In this document: positions 1 to 11,190 of the stretch, one piece after another
How positions within the stretch are numbered: the first letter of the stretch is position 1
Layout of the letters: every line of letters starts with the position of its first letter
Position numbers and translations under genes: made by a program
The notes under the pieces: model-generated
What the model was told of the DNA's origin: nothing
Seen by the model: only the letters and a program-made list of their open reading frames with translations
The model's database searches: none
Assembly: GCA_026826555.1 (NCBI GenBank)
Contig: JAKSZT010054396.1
Coordinates: 12,017,009-12,081,008, forward strand
DNA length: 64,000 nt
Source: Tolypeutes matacus
Lineage: Eukaryota; Chordata; Mammalia; Cingulata; Chlamyphoridae
Reading direction: 5' to 3'

Positions 1-8
1 TTTTTTTT

Positions 9-56
9 AAATATGGAACGCTTCACGAATTTGCGTGTCATCCTTGCGCAGGGGCC

Positions 57-107
<51 letters not shown>

Positions 108-113
108 GAGCAC
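9..113 (-). pseudogene. U6 snRNA retrocopy, poly(A)-tailed
   Basis: Read on the minus strand from 113, this starts GTGCTCGCTTCGGCAGCAC and matches the mammalian U6 spliceosomal RNA over all 105 nt, ending CCATATTT. A functional Pol III U6 gene continues with a T-run terminator. Here the next bases are at least eight A residues running off the window edge, the mark of an LINE-mobilised RNA copy. The sequence upstream of position 113 is part of a MIR, with no recognisable PSE or correctly spaced TATA box. A full-length body with no visible mutation means a recent copy. I call it a pseudogene although its body could encode a normal U6. Confidence 0.88.
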
Positions 114-139
114 CCTACTACTTATTAAATCTTGAATGC

Positions 140-255
140 TATTTAGTCTCTCTGAGCCTCAGTCTTCTAAAATAGGAATAAAAATAGCATCTATTTCATA
201 AAACTGTGGGAATTAAATTATATAAATGTTTACAATAAATGCTATCTATTATTAA
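140..255 (+). repeat. MIR SINE fragment
   Basis: The segment carries diverged versions of the MIR 3' half: a CTCTCTGAGCCTCAG block, a run resembling the region after 'aggattaaatga', and a final CAATAAATGCTATCTATTATTA. Confidence 0.6.
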
Positions 256-1396
256 TCAAAATACACTGCTTTAAATCTCTTTGCAACCTAGTTGGAAACC
301 CACCCAAATCTTAGGCTCAGTCATTCTTCTCTTCTATGCTCACAAAGTACTAAGCAGCCTCATTACTCCTTCACTACACCTCCATGCAATTTTTATGATT
401 TGATTTGCCTAAGTGCCTGATGAAAAGGCCAAAAAGAACTAGCTATTGTAACAGAAAACATGACCTATTTACCATAGCCAGAACATACTGCATTAGTCCA
501 GAAACACTGCCAAACAATCTGGTTGGTGGTGCTAAGTTTTTATATTTTAAGTCAGACCTTAACTTAAATACAAATTCCAACTGAGTAGGTATTTTTACTA
601 TTGCCCTAATATTAAATAGAGAAAACCTAGGCTAAAAATCCTAGCCAAATATGGTAATAGTACACAAGGTTCAAGTACTGCAGAACTAGTAGGCTACTTG
701 TGATGGTTTATGAGGACAATAGATAAGGAGATAAGAAATAAAGATAGTCTCAAAATCCAAGTCCTAGGCCGTAGAACTTATACTCTGAAAAGCAGTATTT
801 CAAATGCCTTCAGCTCATATACCTTTTATCCCTAAAATCCCCAGTTAGCTGTCAGTTTATATCTTTTAGTGAGAGAGTAACTCTCAAGACCTTATGGTCA
901 GCCACACTGACTGTTCAGAGTTTTAAAAGAACACTGATACATGAATGGTGCTGAAAGGACATTTACAAATGGGAACACTAAAGCAAAAATGTTCATTTTC
1001 AAATGCACTGTTTACTAGCTATAACATAAATGCCTCCTTTCAAAGAATCACATTTATGTGATAATCCTCCTCAGATTCCTGATGTTTAAAAAAAAAAAAA
1101 CAACTAAATTCCAAATACTGGCAAATGGACAAGGCTTTTTCTCTAAATTGGTATCATGTGAAACTGAGCTTTGAACATCTTCATTTTGTGATTACAAGTT
1201 CCCCCTTTTCCCTTTATAGGATGTATTAGATATTTGCATCATTTGCAGATACATGCTTTGAAAATATCTCCCAAATGGGTTTTCTAATGCCACCAACTTT
1301 ACTGTAACAGTGCATTTGAGCCAAATTATTAAGAGATGGTGCAAGAGGAAACACCCTAGATCAACTTAAAACAGCTTATATCAAAAAGAACCTTAA
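256..1396. other. PIAS1 intron 8, no recognised feature
   Basis: AT-rich intronic sequence without a long open frame or a repeat I can name. It includes a 13-bp A-run near 1088. The SP-RING exon that should follow exon 8 is not found here. Confidence 0.6.
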
Positions 1397-1578
1397 GGGA
1401 AGCGGCTGTGGCTCAATCAGTAGGGCTCCCGTTTACCATATGGGAGGCCCCGGGTTCGGTTCCCGGGGCCTCCTGGTGAAGGCAAGCCCACCCGCACGGC
1501 GTGGTTAGCTGACCCAGCGAGCACAAGCAGCAAGGGGGGGATAAATGAATAAATAAATAAAATCTTTAAAAAAAAAAA
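1397..1578 (+). mobile_element. DAS SINE, chimeric type (young subfamily)
   Basis: A tRNA-like head (A box TGGCTCAATCAG, B box GGTTCGGTTCC) is followed by a GC-rich body with GCACGGCGTGGTTAGCTGA, a G-run, an (AAAT)n linker and poly(A). It is flanked by a 14-bp target-site duplication, AAAAAGAACCTTAA, at 1383-1396 and 1579-1592. DAS SINEs are the tRNA-Ala-derived SINEs described in armadillo. Near-identical copies occur at about 14568, 19293, 24421, 24917, 32937, 51133, 55579 and 63944. Confidence 0.92.
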
Positions 1579-1592
1579 AAAAAGAACCTTAA

Positions 1593-4076
1593 AAAGTTAA
1601 TAAAGGATGTATTTTTTCCTTGTAAAAAGGGAGAAAAATGTGATATTAAGAATAATTTCATAAATTTTAATATTTCATATGTAAATCTCCAAAGTGTTTA
1701 TTTTTTCCTTCTATCAATGCTAAGTCATTTATATTTGGGTTTTTGGGCATGGGAACTGTTTCACAAAGCAGGTTTCTAAAAGATTCTTTCAGCTCTACTT
1801 TAATAAATCAGAACAAAAATATTCCCACATAAGAGCAAAAACGTTTTTAAATTATTTTTGTTGCTTTTAGCTAAATGGCATACAAACAACAGAAAAACAT
1901 TTATTTTGAGCTTTGTATATCACAAGGACAATTCAAATACACAGTGAGACATCATATTTACATATTTCAAAAGGGACAATCTTTTATTATTCTACAAATT
2001 TGGTAAGTAGATGAGCTGTCATTACTGAATTTCACTTTTGAGTAAAAACAGATCTAAAATATTTTTTGCTACTGTTCCAGAATAATTGTAAAGGAATTCT
2101 GCCTTTAGCAAAAAAGGAACCCATAAAATTATAGATTATATATATGTGTGTGTTTGTGTGTGTACACACAGAGTGAAAGAGGGAGCTCTTTTTTCTATAA
2201 TCTGAATTTTGAAAGCAGGTATTAAAATGAACTACTAAAACTGTTGGAAATAAAAGAGGAAGAGCAGGGAGACATGGGAAGAAAACTGAAAGCTGGCCTA
2301 CTAGATTAAGCAGGGCAAGAAGCAAAATATGATTAACATTTTTTAATGAGATAGAGAATAGTACCTAACTCTAAAACTCAAAACTAGTTCCACCAATAAA
2401 AACTTACAAGATTTATATTGGAGCAGTATAATTATATAAATAAAAGCTTCACATAAATATTATAAACATCATATATCTTAGTATAGCTCTAAACACTTAA
2501 GAGAATGCTGAAAAATAAGACTTCTTCCAGTGATTTAAATGGAAAATGAAGCTTATGTACTTTTCTAAATTTATCATATTCTCTTAAATTGGTATTTTAT
2601 AATGGAACAGAGTGGCAAGGAACCATCTGTGCATTGCAGGGGATAAATCAGGATTTTGGGGAAAGAGAGTAGAATAAATGTGTGTGTGTGTGTGTATTTA
2701 ATCATCTTCTTCCCACCTTCCACTTCCCTGGTCTGTGAACTATTTTTCTAAAAGTTAAAAAGTAACAGCTTCTTTTACAACATAGGCTGTTAAAACAATT
2801 ATCTGATTAAAGAATTTTTAATAATAATAATATTTAAAGAAGCAAAAAAGAAAACTAAAGAGATAAATAATAATAATATTTTACATAAGAAAAAGACCAG
2901 CTGTAAAGAGAAAGAGAAAAGATATAGGGAGAATAGAAATACATGAAATAATAGAACTTGGTGGTTTTCACTAACTTTATTATATTTTATACTGTAACTT
3001 TTAAAAAGTTTTGTAATGAACAAGAATAACCTCAGTAATTATAAAAACAGTTAGTTTTAAAGGGCTATGTAAAGTACAATATTAAAAACTAATTTAAGAG
3101 CTACTAATTTTTTCATATTGTGTCTGAGGTTTTACAGATTCCAAAAGACTAATATGTGGGACTAATAACAATTAAGATTTCTTTGTTAGCTTAATTCTTT
3201 GTATTTTATTAAAATTACAATGACTACATCTTAAATGTGTAGGATTTCAATTAATATTGAAATAATAGCTTTCAATATCAGGTCTGAACAATCCAGTCAA
3301 ATCAGGAAACAGATGTGTCCTCTCATTCTTCACACATACTTCTCCCACTAATTTAAATATGATTAATTTTAGAACAAAAGGTAATCAAAACATCAGAGTA
3401 ATTCACTATTAATTTTTCCATATTTTAGTATGAAAGCCATTATCAACTATCACTCTTACTATTGGTGGGCCTAACATCAAACTAGTTAGGAATAAACCTT
3501 AATAAAACTTTTTTTTTGAGACTTTTTCACTACAAGTTTAAACATTTGGTAAGACATAGGCCCTTATATTTATTTCATACTGATTTTGACCTCATTTTCT
3601 GATTTAAAAATATTTCTGGGTTATTTTTTATATGCATAACAAATACATTTATTCAAGCAGAATAGTTTTTAATTGGTGGAGTCTCACAATGTAGTCAATG
3701 TTAACAAAATGGTTAAATTGAAGGTATGGGTCATCATGGCCAGATTTTTATTTAAAAGGATACTATTTAAAAAGATGAAATTGCTATAAATACTCTGAGA
3801 TAATAAACATTCCTTATTTTAAGACTTTACACTTGAGCCTGAGAGATAGTCATTAAACAGGCAATATTTAGAATTTCTTACTAAGAAAAGTTTTATAGGC
3901 TTTTCTAGATTTTAAATCATATGCCTAAATAACACTATCTTTCCATTTTCACAAATGGTAACAAAGGTGGGCATAGTGTAAAAGTAAACAGAATTTCTCA
4001 AATATTGGAAATAACTTAATAAAAAAAGGAAATTATGTTACACCTTCTGGAAAGCATGTAATTACTTAATACTTAC
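1593..4076. other. PIAS1 intron 8, AT-rich
   Basis: Low-GC intron with short TG microsatellites near 2139-2165 and 2679-2696. I see no gene and no confidently named repeat. The small open frames on the minus strand are low-complexity and uncoded in character. Confidence 0.6.
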
Positions 4077-4150
4077 TGGACACAGCAGAGAAACCCTTAG
4101 GCTGGTTGTAGCTATTTCACTGTCTGGATCTGCGGTCAATTTCTCTTTTA
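4077..4150 (-). CDS. PIAS1: PIAS1 exon 8 (start of SP-RING)
   Basis: 74 nt. The acceptor ...ATATCAG precedes TAAAAGAG and the donor is CCA|GTAAGTATT. The first two bases complete the Ile codon split with exon 7. The exon then reads [20 protein letters not shown] and ends LLCP, about residues 313-336. The final Cys-Pro begins the CPLGKM... region of the SP-RING, the RING-like domain that binds the SUMO E2 UBC9. The zinc ligands proper would be in the next exon, outside the window. Exon length 74 = 2 + 24 codons, so the next exon starts in phase 0. Every residue I can compare agrees with the mammalian PIAS1 family. Confidence 0.96.
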
Positions 4151-4566
4151 CTGATATTCATTGAAGAGAAAAGAAACAAACAAATAGAATAAGTTTATTA
4201 AAGACACTTCACAGATGCAACATAAAAAAAAAAAATGGGGAAGTTCAAATGAGGAACCATTAATAAAGGAACTAAAAATAATCTGCTCAATTATTTTTCA
4301 ATCAAATGAATGGAAAAATAAAAACAATTATATGGTCTATAATTTTTACACTAAGCAAAGGAAGGAAAACAATTGGACTGACTACAATTCATGTGAGTTT
4401 CCTATTTCTCGCCCATGGAACAAAAAAAATGCATGCAATAACATGGAAATTTCTATAACAGGTTGACATTTTCAACTTTTACTTTTTTATTTTAAACTAT
4501 GACTATATTATTTTGGCTCTTCTATTTTAAAGGAAATTAATAAACGGCAACTATAAAAACATTTAT
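4151..4566. other. PIAS1 intron 7, exon-proximal
   Basis: Unique AT-rich sequence upstream of the exon 8 acceptor. The open frame at 4215-4466 shows no family resemblance and is not supported as a gene. Confidence 0.6.
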
Positions 4567-4670
4567 GGGGAAGCGGGTGTAGCTCAGCAGTTGAGCACCT
4601 GCTTCCCATATATGAGGTCCCAGGTTCAATCCCCGGTGCCTCCTAAGGAAAAAAAAAAAAAAAAAAAATA
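4567..4670 (+). mobile_element. DAS SINE monomer
   Basis: A single tRNA-like unit with GTAGCTCAGCAGTTGAG, GGTTCAATCCCCGG and a GCCTCC end, followed by poly(A) grading into (AAT)n. Flanks are similar (ACATTTATG / ATATTTATG), a probable target-site duplication. Confidence 0.85.
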
Positions 4671-4680
4671 ATAATAATAA

Positions 4681-5401
4681 TATTTATGAATTCTTGAGGC
4701 TCAGATAACAAGATATTTATTGTAAAACATAATTCTAATTTTAAATTATGAAAATTAAGAAAAAAGTCCAATTGTTTTTTGCCATAAAACTATTTAAATT
4801 CTACATTTATTTATCTATAAACTCATTGTGCTATCTTGGGCTTGTAGATCCACTTCTCTGAGATTTTTTACTTATAGCAAAATAATAATCCACACTAGAT
4901 AATCTCTAAATCTTGTCAATTCAAATTTCCTATGGTTCTTAAGAGAGGAGGCACTAGTAATTTTATCTTCTACTGGCTATTCTGTTACCATCATTCAATC
5001 TAATATAAAAAAGGCTATTTACACTTCTCATCTGGAAAGCTGAGGTATCTGTTAACTCTGAAAATCTCAATTACAGATAGAAAATGCCTAAGTATGATAT
5101 ACAAATAATTTTAGAAAAAGTTCCAACAATAACTTCAAAGTCTATATTGTATAAGGCAGATCCAAGAGGAGTGGTTATGTGCATAGGCACTCATGGAATT
5201 TCAGAGCTGTGGCACCAGATAGATAACATAAAGCTATGGCAGAGAAAAGTACTGAGATAACGAAGAATGGTTTCAGATTAGATGTCTCTTGTGCTGATAA
5301 CCATTTATGAAAATTAAGAATCCTGCCTTTATGGTGACCATACTGATTGGACTTTTTGAGATGGTCCAAATCTTGTATATTCTATCCAATTGTTTCCATA
5401 A
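4681..5401. other. PIAS1 intron 7, no recognised feature
   Basis: AT-rich intronic DNA. The minus-strand open frame at 5175-5369 has no recognisable domain. Confidence 0.5.
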
Positions 5402-5555
5402 ATTAGTGATTCTTAACTAAGGCCCATGTCAGAATTACCTACAGAGCTTTCTAATCTTTAATTTTACCTACCACTAAACCCACTGAATCAGAATGGAGAA
5501 GGACTAAATGAATGGAAACAGGGACACTACAGATGTGATTCCAATGCCAGACTAA
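5402..5555. repeat. Possible hAT-Charlie non-autonomous DNA transposon relic
   Basis: Order of blocks resembling GTGATTCTTAAC..., CAGAATTACC, CTGAATCAGAAT and GTGATTCCAATGC. This is the layout of old mammalian hAT MITEs that start 'gtggttctcaa...cagaatcacc'. Diverged, so tentative. Confidence 0.4.
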
Positions 5556-6009
5556 AAAAAAAAATCATGTAATGGCTTGGAAATTCCAAATTTTCAAAGT
5601 CTATATATTTCACAGTCTGCCTCACACCTGAAAAGGCCTAAAACTCTTGGTTTGGAAAATATAGTTATCACACTGCTGATGCTAATTAATACCACATGTA
5701 ACTTGTAAAAAGTATGCCGTTTTACCATTACAGACCCAATCTTAGTCAACTCTTTCTTGTAAAGATACTTGTAAAGAATAGTAACTTATTAAAGGCAACA
5801 AATAGTTGCCATACAAAACAAACATGCAAATAGAAGAACTCTAATTTGATTACTAGCCATTCTGCATGCCTTCTGCAACAACCCCATCAAACATCCACCA
5901 GCCCATGCAGTGAGGGAAAAGTAAATGAATTTGGGATCTATCTAAATTTTCACTTAAATGAAACAAAAACATTGTTATAATTCAGCCTAATGCAAACCAA
6001 AATTCTCTA

Positions 6010-6200
6010 GGTCTAGAGCCAATCTAGGTCTCTTATTATAAACCTTAGTCAAGTTGCTTAACCTCTCTATGCCTCAGTTTCACCAGTAACAATACCTCAT
6101 AGGGTTGTTCAAGGATTAAATGAGTTAATACACATAAACTGTTTAAAAACAACCTGACATTTTAGAAAATACTCAATAAATGCTATCTATTATTACTTAA
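6010..6200 (+). repeat. MIR SINE
   Basis: Good match to the MIR core and 3' part: AAGTTGCTTAACCTCTCTATG, CTCAGTTTCACC, CTCATAGGGTTGTTCAAGGA, TTAAATGAGTTAATACA and CAATAAATGCTATCTATTATT. Confidence 0.85.
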
Positions 6201-6232
6201 AAATAAAATTTTTTGTGTGTTCATTTTCTCTT

Positions 6233-7413
6233 CAGAGTTGAGGGAATTTTGTGAAATTATTTTAAAATCAGTCTGTCAATTTCTATTTTTAAAAAACCTG
6301 CCAGGATCCTGATTAGTGTATTGAATCTATGGTCAACTGAGAGGGAACTGACACCTTAAAAATACTGAGTCTTCTGATCTATAAACATGGATTATCTCTC
6401 CATTTATTCAAGTCTTTTAATTTCTTTCAGCTATGTTTTATAGTTTTCAGCATACAAATCTTGCACATTTTATGAGACATATTCCTAAGAATTTTGTGTA
6501 TTTGATATTAGAAATTGTTTAGGATGGTTTAGGAAGTGCTGGTTCAAATCCCCAGGGCATGCAACTGTGAATCTTGACATTCCATGGGTTAGGAGAGGGG
6601 GGTATCATGGGCCCTGGGGGGCTGGGGAGAAGGGAACAGTCAAGATCTAATGGGATGTTTGGTGGTCATGGGGAAGGTTTTTCATTACCTTTCAGTAATG
6701 GACACAGGACATGGTAAATATCATCAAAATTATTTAACTGTATCATCTAAATTGTAAACTATACTGTAAATCACTGACAAAAAAAAAAAAAAAAAAAAAA
6801 AAAAGAAATTGTTTTGTTTTTGAATTTCCATGTCCAATTGTTCTTTGCTAGTAGAGATACCTATTTTTTGTACATTGACCATATACTGCGTCACCTTGCT
6901 AAACTCAAATATTAGTTCTAACAGCTTTTTTGGTCAATTCTCTGGGATTTTTCAATGTTGACAATAACATCACATGCAAATAAAGACAACATTGTTTCTT
7001 CATTTCCAATCTGTATGCCTTTTTTTTCCCTTTCCTTATTTTAACTGGCTAGGATCTCCAACAATGATATTCTTGCCTTGTTCCTGGTCTTAAGGGTGAT
7101 CAGGGTGATCAGGAAATGGTGAAGCATTCAAGCCTTTTGCCATTAATTATGATATTAGTTGTATGTTTTTTCTAGGTGCCCTTTATCACATAGAGGCAGT
7201 TCCCTCCTCTTTCTATTTTGCTGAGGGTTTTATTATGAAAGGATGTCGAATTTTGTCAAATGCTTTTTCTGCATCTCTGGAGATGATCATATGGTTTTTC
7301 CTTCTCAGTTTGTTGAGAAGGTGAATTATATTGATTGATTTTCAAATGTTAAACCATATGTTGTATTCCTGGAATAATCCTGATTTGGTTATTATGTATT
7401 ATTTTTTTATATA
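6233..7413 (-). mobile_element. Old L1 ORF2 segment, inverted relative to the L1 that follows
   Basis: Read on the minus strand this is L1 ORF2 reverse-transcriptase sequence, e.g. the reverse complement of the 'catatggtttttccttctcagtt' block, running towards GAAATTGACAGACTG at about 6270. It abuts plus-strand L1 sequence at about 7414 that continues ORF2 almost where this stops. It is broken by many stops and by the poly(A)-tailed insertion at 6521-6803. Confidence 0.75.
6521..6803 (+). mobile_element. Unclassified poly(A)-tailed retrocopy inside L1
   Basis: A 283-bp insertion ending in about 24 A residues and flanked by an exact 11-bp duplication AGAAATTGTTT (6510-6520, 6804-6814). It splits an L1 ORF2 segment. 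It contains a purine-rich G stretch (GAGGGGGGTATCATGGGCC) and no tRNA-like promoter boxes, so it is neither a DAS SINE nor recognisable L1. Source RNA not recognised. Confidence 0.75.
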
Positions 7414-7675
7414 TTTGCCTTAGAATGGTCAAAATAATTGTGGAAAAGAAAAACAAAGCTGGCAGACTCACACCACCTGATTTCAAGGCTTACTACCAAA
7501 TTTAGATTAAGACTATGGTATTGACATATAAGGATAAACACTTCTATAAGGAAAATATAAGAAAATGTTTGTGACCTTGGCTTAGGCAAAGATTTCTTAC
7601 TATACAAAAGGCATGTACTATAAAAAGGAAAAAAAACTGATAAAGCAGGCTTTATCAAAATTAAAAACTTCATGG
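7414..7675 (+). mobile_element. Old L1 ORF2 segment (forward part of rearranged L1)
   Basis: Plus-strand L1 ORF2: GACTCACACCACCTGATTTC followed by the conserved 'ttactacaaa' and 'ggtattgacataaag'-like region. It resumes at 8263-8400 after an inserted L1 3' end. Confidence 0.7.
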
Positions 7676-8257
7676 GAAAATACAATTATTGTAACTTATG
7701 GACTATAGTTAACAGCAATATTGTAATATTTTTGTATCAATGTCAAAGAAAGTACAATATCAATGCTAAGGGTTAATAATGGGAGGGGGGTAACAGACTT
7801 TTTCTTTTGAACTAAGGAAAGCGTTCAAAGATTTACTGAGGTGATGGCTGCACAATTCTGTGATGAAAGTGAGAGCCACTGACTGTACACTTTTGGATGG
7901 ATTGTACAATGTATGGGACTGTATAACACAGGGAACCATGTGATGGATGACAGACTGAGGTTAAAAGAACAAATATGAGAGTATTCTCTCATGAACTATA
8001 ACAAATGTACAATATACTAATATGTGGTCTTAACAATGGGGGGGTGTACGGAAAAAAAAATCCAAATGTAAGATATTGGCTATAGTTAGTAGTAATATTT
8101 TGATGATGTTCTTTCATAATCTGTAACAAATTTTCCACAACAACGCAAGGTGTTGGTGGAGGGGTGACAAATGGGAATTTTGCATGTTGTGCATGATTGT
8201 TTTGTAAGCTCACAACTTCTCTAATAAAAAATACATATATAATTAAAAGTTAAAAAA
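7676..8257 (+). mobile_element. L1 3'-UTR fragment inserted in older L1
   Basis: Contains GGACTATAGTTAACAGCAAT, CTGAGGTGATGGCTGCACAA and ends CACAACTTCTCTAATAAAAA plus poly(A). The same unit occurs at 33690-34202. The flanking ORF2 reads AAAACTTC on the left and AAAGACACTG on the right, which are near neighbours in intact L1, so this is an insertion. Confidence 0.7.
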
Positions 8258-8262
8258 AAAAA

Positions 8263-8400
8263 AAACCCTCCCTCTCTTTAAAAGACACTGATAAGAAATG
8301 AAGAGGCAAGTCACAGAATGGGAGGAAATATCTGTAAGACACATCTATTTTATTAAGGGCTTGTCCAGAATATATAAAGAACTTTCACAACTCAGCATGA
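8263..8400 (+). mobile_element. Old L1 ORF2 segment (continuation)
   Basis: AAAGACACTGATAAGAAATG, CAAGTCACAGAATGGGAGGA and AATATATAAAGAACT are diverged L1 ORF2 blocks that follow the segment ending at 7675. Confidence 0.65.
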
Positions 8401-8460
8401 CTAAAATAAAGAAAACAGGAAAGAAGGGCAGGAAGGAGGGAAGGAGGAAGGGGAAAAAAT
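8401..8460. repeat. GA-rich low-complexity tract
   Basis: Nearly pure purines in AGGA/AAGG units. Confidence 0.8.
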
Positions 8461-8744
8461 TAAAAACATTACATTAAATTTAATCACAAGAGAGTATGGA
8501 AGAAAAATAACTGAAACAAAAGTACTTATCCTTTGTAGGCATGGGTGTAAAAAACAAAAACAAGACATATAATTTATCCTGCTGTAATAAACTAGCAAGT
8601 AGTAAGTCATCTGAGAACTAAACATTTTCTTGTGTTATTGTGATTTGCAGTGGTAACAGTATTTTATTATGTGACTCATAACAAAATCATAGACAGCCAT
8701 GTTTAAAAATTAATCTTGTTTTTAATCTCTGTTGTCATGAGCTA

Positions 8745-8920
8745 TGTGAGTTTAGCCACTAGTCACATGTGGCTATATTTAAATTTAAGTAAAATTTAGA
8801 ATTCAGTTCCTCAGTTACACTAGCCACATTTCAAGTGCTGTTGGCTACTATATGGGACAGTGCATACAGACATACAGTGTTTCCACTCTCACAGATTGTT
8901 CCAATAGAGAATACTGTTCT
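8745..8920 (-). repeat. MER5A-like hAT-Charlie MITE
   Basis: Blocks CCACTAGTCACATGTGGCTA, TTCAGTTCCTCAGTTACACT, AGCCACATTTCAAGTGCT and TCCAATAGAGAATACTGTT match the reverse strand of MER5A in order. Confidence 0.85.
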
Positions 8921-9019
8921 AGAGATTTAAAGAAAACAACTCTATCCTCCATTAATATCAGATTGTTTTATATTCTGCCTCTTAGAATTTTAAGGCTGGA
9001 AACACCTGAACATAATAAT

Positions 9020-10289
9020 TCCAATGCTTTGTTTTACAGGCAAGGAAACTGAGGCATTGGAACCTGATCTTTACTCTAGATCTTTTCATCAGTTTACTTC
9101 AACAAAAATTTGAGGATCTACCATGTGCCAGGCACTGTGTTAAGGCACCAGGAATTCAAAGAAAAGCAAGATTAAATTCCTGCTCAAGGGAACTCACAGT
9201 CTAGCAGACTGTATAGACACTGAACGAAATCATCTCTTAATGTGCTCTGATGAAAATATGTTCAGGATGCTATCTGAAAATCTACTCCTCTACTCTGAGA
9301 TGCTGGGGATGCCTCCTGGAGAAAGTGAAAGATGAAGGTTGAACTGGAATCAGGCAAAGAAGGCAGCAGGAAAATTCTGAGGTATAGAGAATATTGGTAA
9401 AGCACTAAGGAAAAGCTGAAAAAGTAATTCAATAATTTTGGAGTATAAAATATGAGAAGAGTGAATACAGATGAGGATGAAGAATAATAGGCAGGTGTCA
9501 CATCCTGGAAAGCCTTATATACCAGGCTAAAGAAAGTTGGAGTTTTTATTCCATCAGTTTTAAAAAGCAAGGGAATGGCAAGATTAGATCTGTATAAATC
9601 CCTTAGGTTGCTACCAGAGGAAAGAAATGAAGAAGGGTCAAGAAAAGAGAGGGGGATATTATTTAAGAATAGTTTGGTTCCCCCCCCCGCCCCCCCCAGA
9701 TAAAGGCAAGATATGAGGCCTTAAACTAGGGCAGTGATAATAGGAATAGAGAAGAGACAGATTTGAGAACTATTGAGGCTGTAAGTTTAATAGGATTTGG
9801 TGAGCTCAGATTTAAATACTTGAATTTGAGGAAGCACTGGAATATTTAAGTGAAGGCAGTTAGGTATACAAGTCTGAAATTCACAGGAAAGATATGAATT
9901 TGAGAATTGGTGCTAGTAGAGAATTTCAAAGAGAAAATGGTTGGTATCAAATGCAGCAAAAGTATCCGAGATAAAAACTGAAAAGGCATAATTTAAATTT
10001 AGCAATCAGGCTGTCACTGGTGACATCTGCAAGAGAAGTTTCAGTGGAATGATGGGGGTTAAAAACAGACCATTACAGACTGAGGTGAAGGAACAAGTGT
10101 AAAATGCTCTTTCAAGAAACTAGGATGAGAGCAATAAGAGGGACACAGAGTCGTATCTAGATATGAGCTGGTTATCCTTTTACAAAAGGAAGGAGACTTG
10201 ACAAGGGAAGGATGACAGAATAGCCTGTAGAGAGGGAAGAACTGAAAATACAGGGCAAAGAGCGGATAAATAAGAGCACTAGGTCTCAT
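9020..10289. repeat. Ancient mammalian repeat mosaic (MIR/LINE-type)
   Basis: A MIR-like scrap (TACAGGCAAGGAAACTGAGG) is followed by a block starting TGTGCCAGGCACTGTGTTAAG and ACTCACAGTCTAGCAG, then about 1 kb of diverged purine-rich sequence. Parts recur near 50500-50620 and 54110-54300 (e.g. the 'tcaaatgctgc...' and 'gaagtttcagtgg' region). A mixed C-run lies at 9680-9698. No coding frame is supported. Confidence 0.5.
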
Positions 10290-10675
10290 AATACTGTTTA
10301 CTGAGCATCTCCACGTGGGTATCTCACAGACATCTCAAACACCACAAGACAAGACTGTACTCTGAATGTCCTCAGCAATCTGATCTTTTTAACACTGTTT
10401 TTCATTTTAGTAATTGGTACTACCATGTTTAGTGCTTTATTAAGAAGCCTAAAACTCATTCTTAATCCTCCTTTTGCTTCACTCCCTACATATAACCAAT
10501 CACTATTTTTAGCCTTCAATAGTTCTCAAATCCATCAACTTTTCTCTATTTCCATTTTATCACTTTAGTCCAAGATACTGTCATCACTTGCCTGGACTAT
10601 TGCAATAGCTTCCTAACTGGCCTCACTGCATCAGCCTGGCCACCTGACTCCCCTCTGCTTAAAATCCTTTAACAG

Positions 10676-10911
10676 GGGAGTGGATGTGGCTCAAGTGGTT
10701 GAGTGCCTGCTTCCTACATGGGAGGTCCTGGCTTCAGTCCCCAGTGCCTCCTAAAAACAAAAACAAACAACAAGCAAACAAACGAAAGGAAAAAAAAAAA
10801 AAAAAAAAAAAAAAACTCAGGGGAGCCAGTGTGGCTCAGTGGTTGAGCACCAGCTTCCCGCATATGCGGTCCGGGGTTCGATCCCCAGCCTTGGTGCCTT
10901 AAAAAAAAAAA
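10676..10911 (+). mobile_element. DAS SINE dimer
   Basis: Two tRNA-like units separated by an A-rich linker containing (CAAA)n. Target-site duplication AAATCCTTTAACAG / AAATCCTTAAACAG at 10662-10675 and 10912-10925, inside L2. The second unit has GGTTCGATCCCCAG. Confidence 0.88.
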
Positions 10912-11190
10912 AAATCCTTAAACAGCTATTATGTATATGAATTCGCCCTGCATATATCTCTCTGGCCACTCTCCCCCTTCTCTCTCCATGTCGGCTCCAC
11001 TGGCCTTCTCCCTTGGCATATTCCCTTCCCATCTTTAGGACTAAACATTTCTTCATCCTTATAATCTCATCTTAAACATCACATCATCAGAGAGGACTAT
11101 GTTCCTCTGTTGTACCTCCACAGAGTTCCTTGCCTTTCTTCTTCAAGGCACATGTCACAACTGCAATTCACTAATGACTTGTGTGATTAT

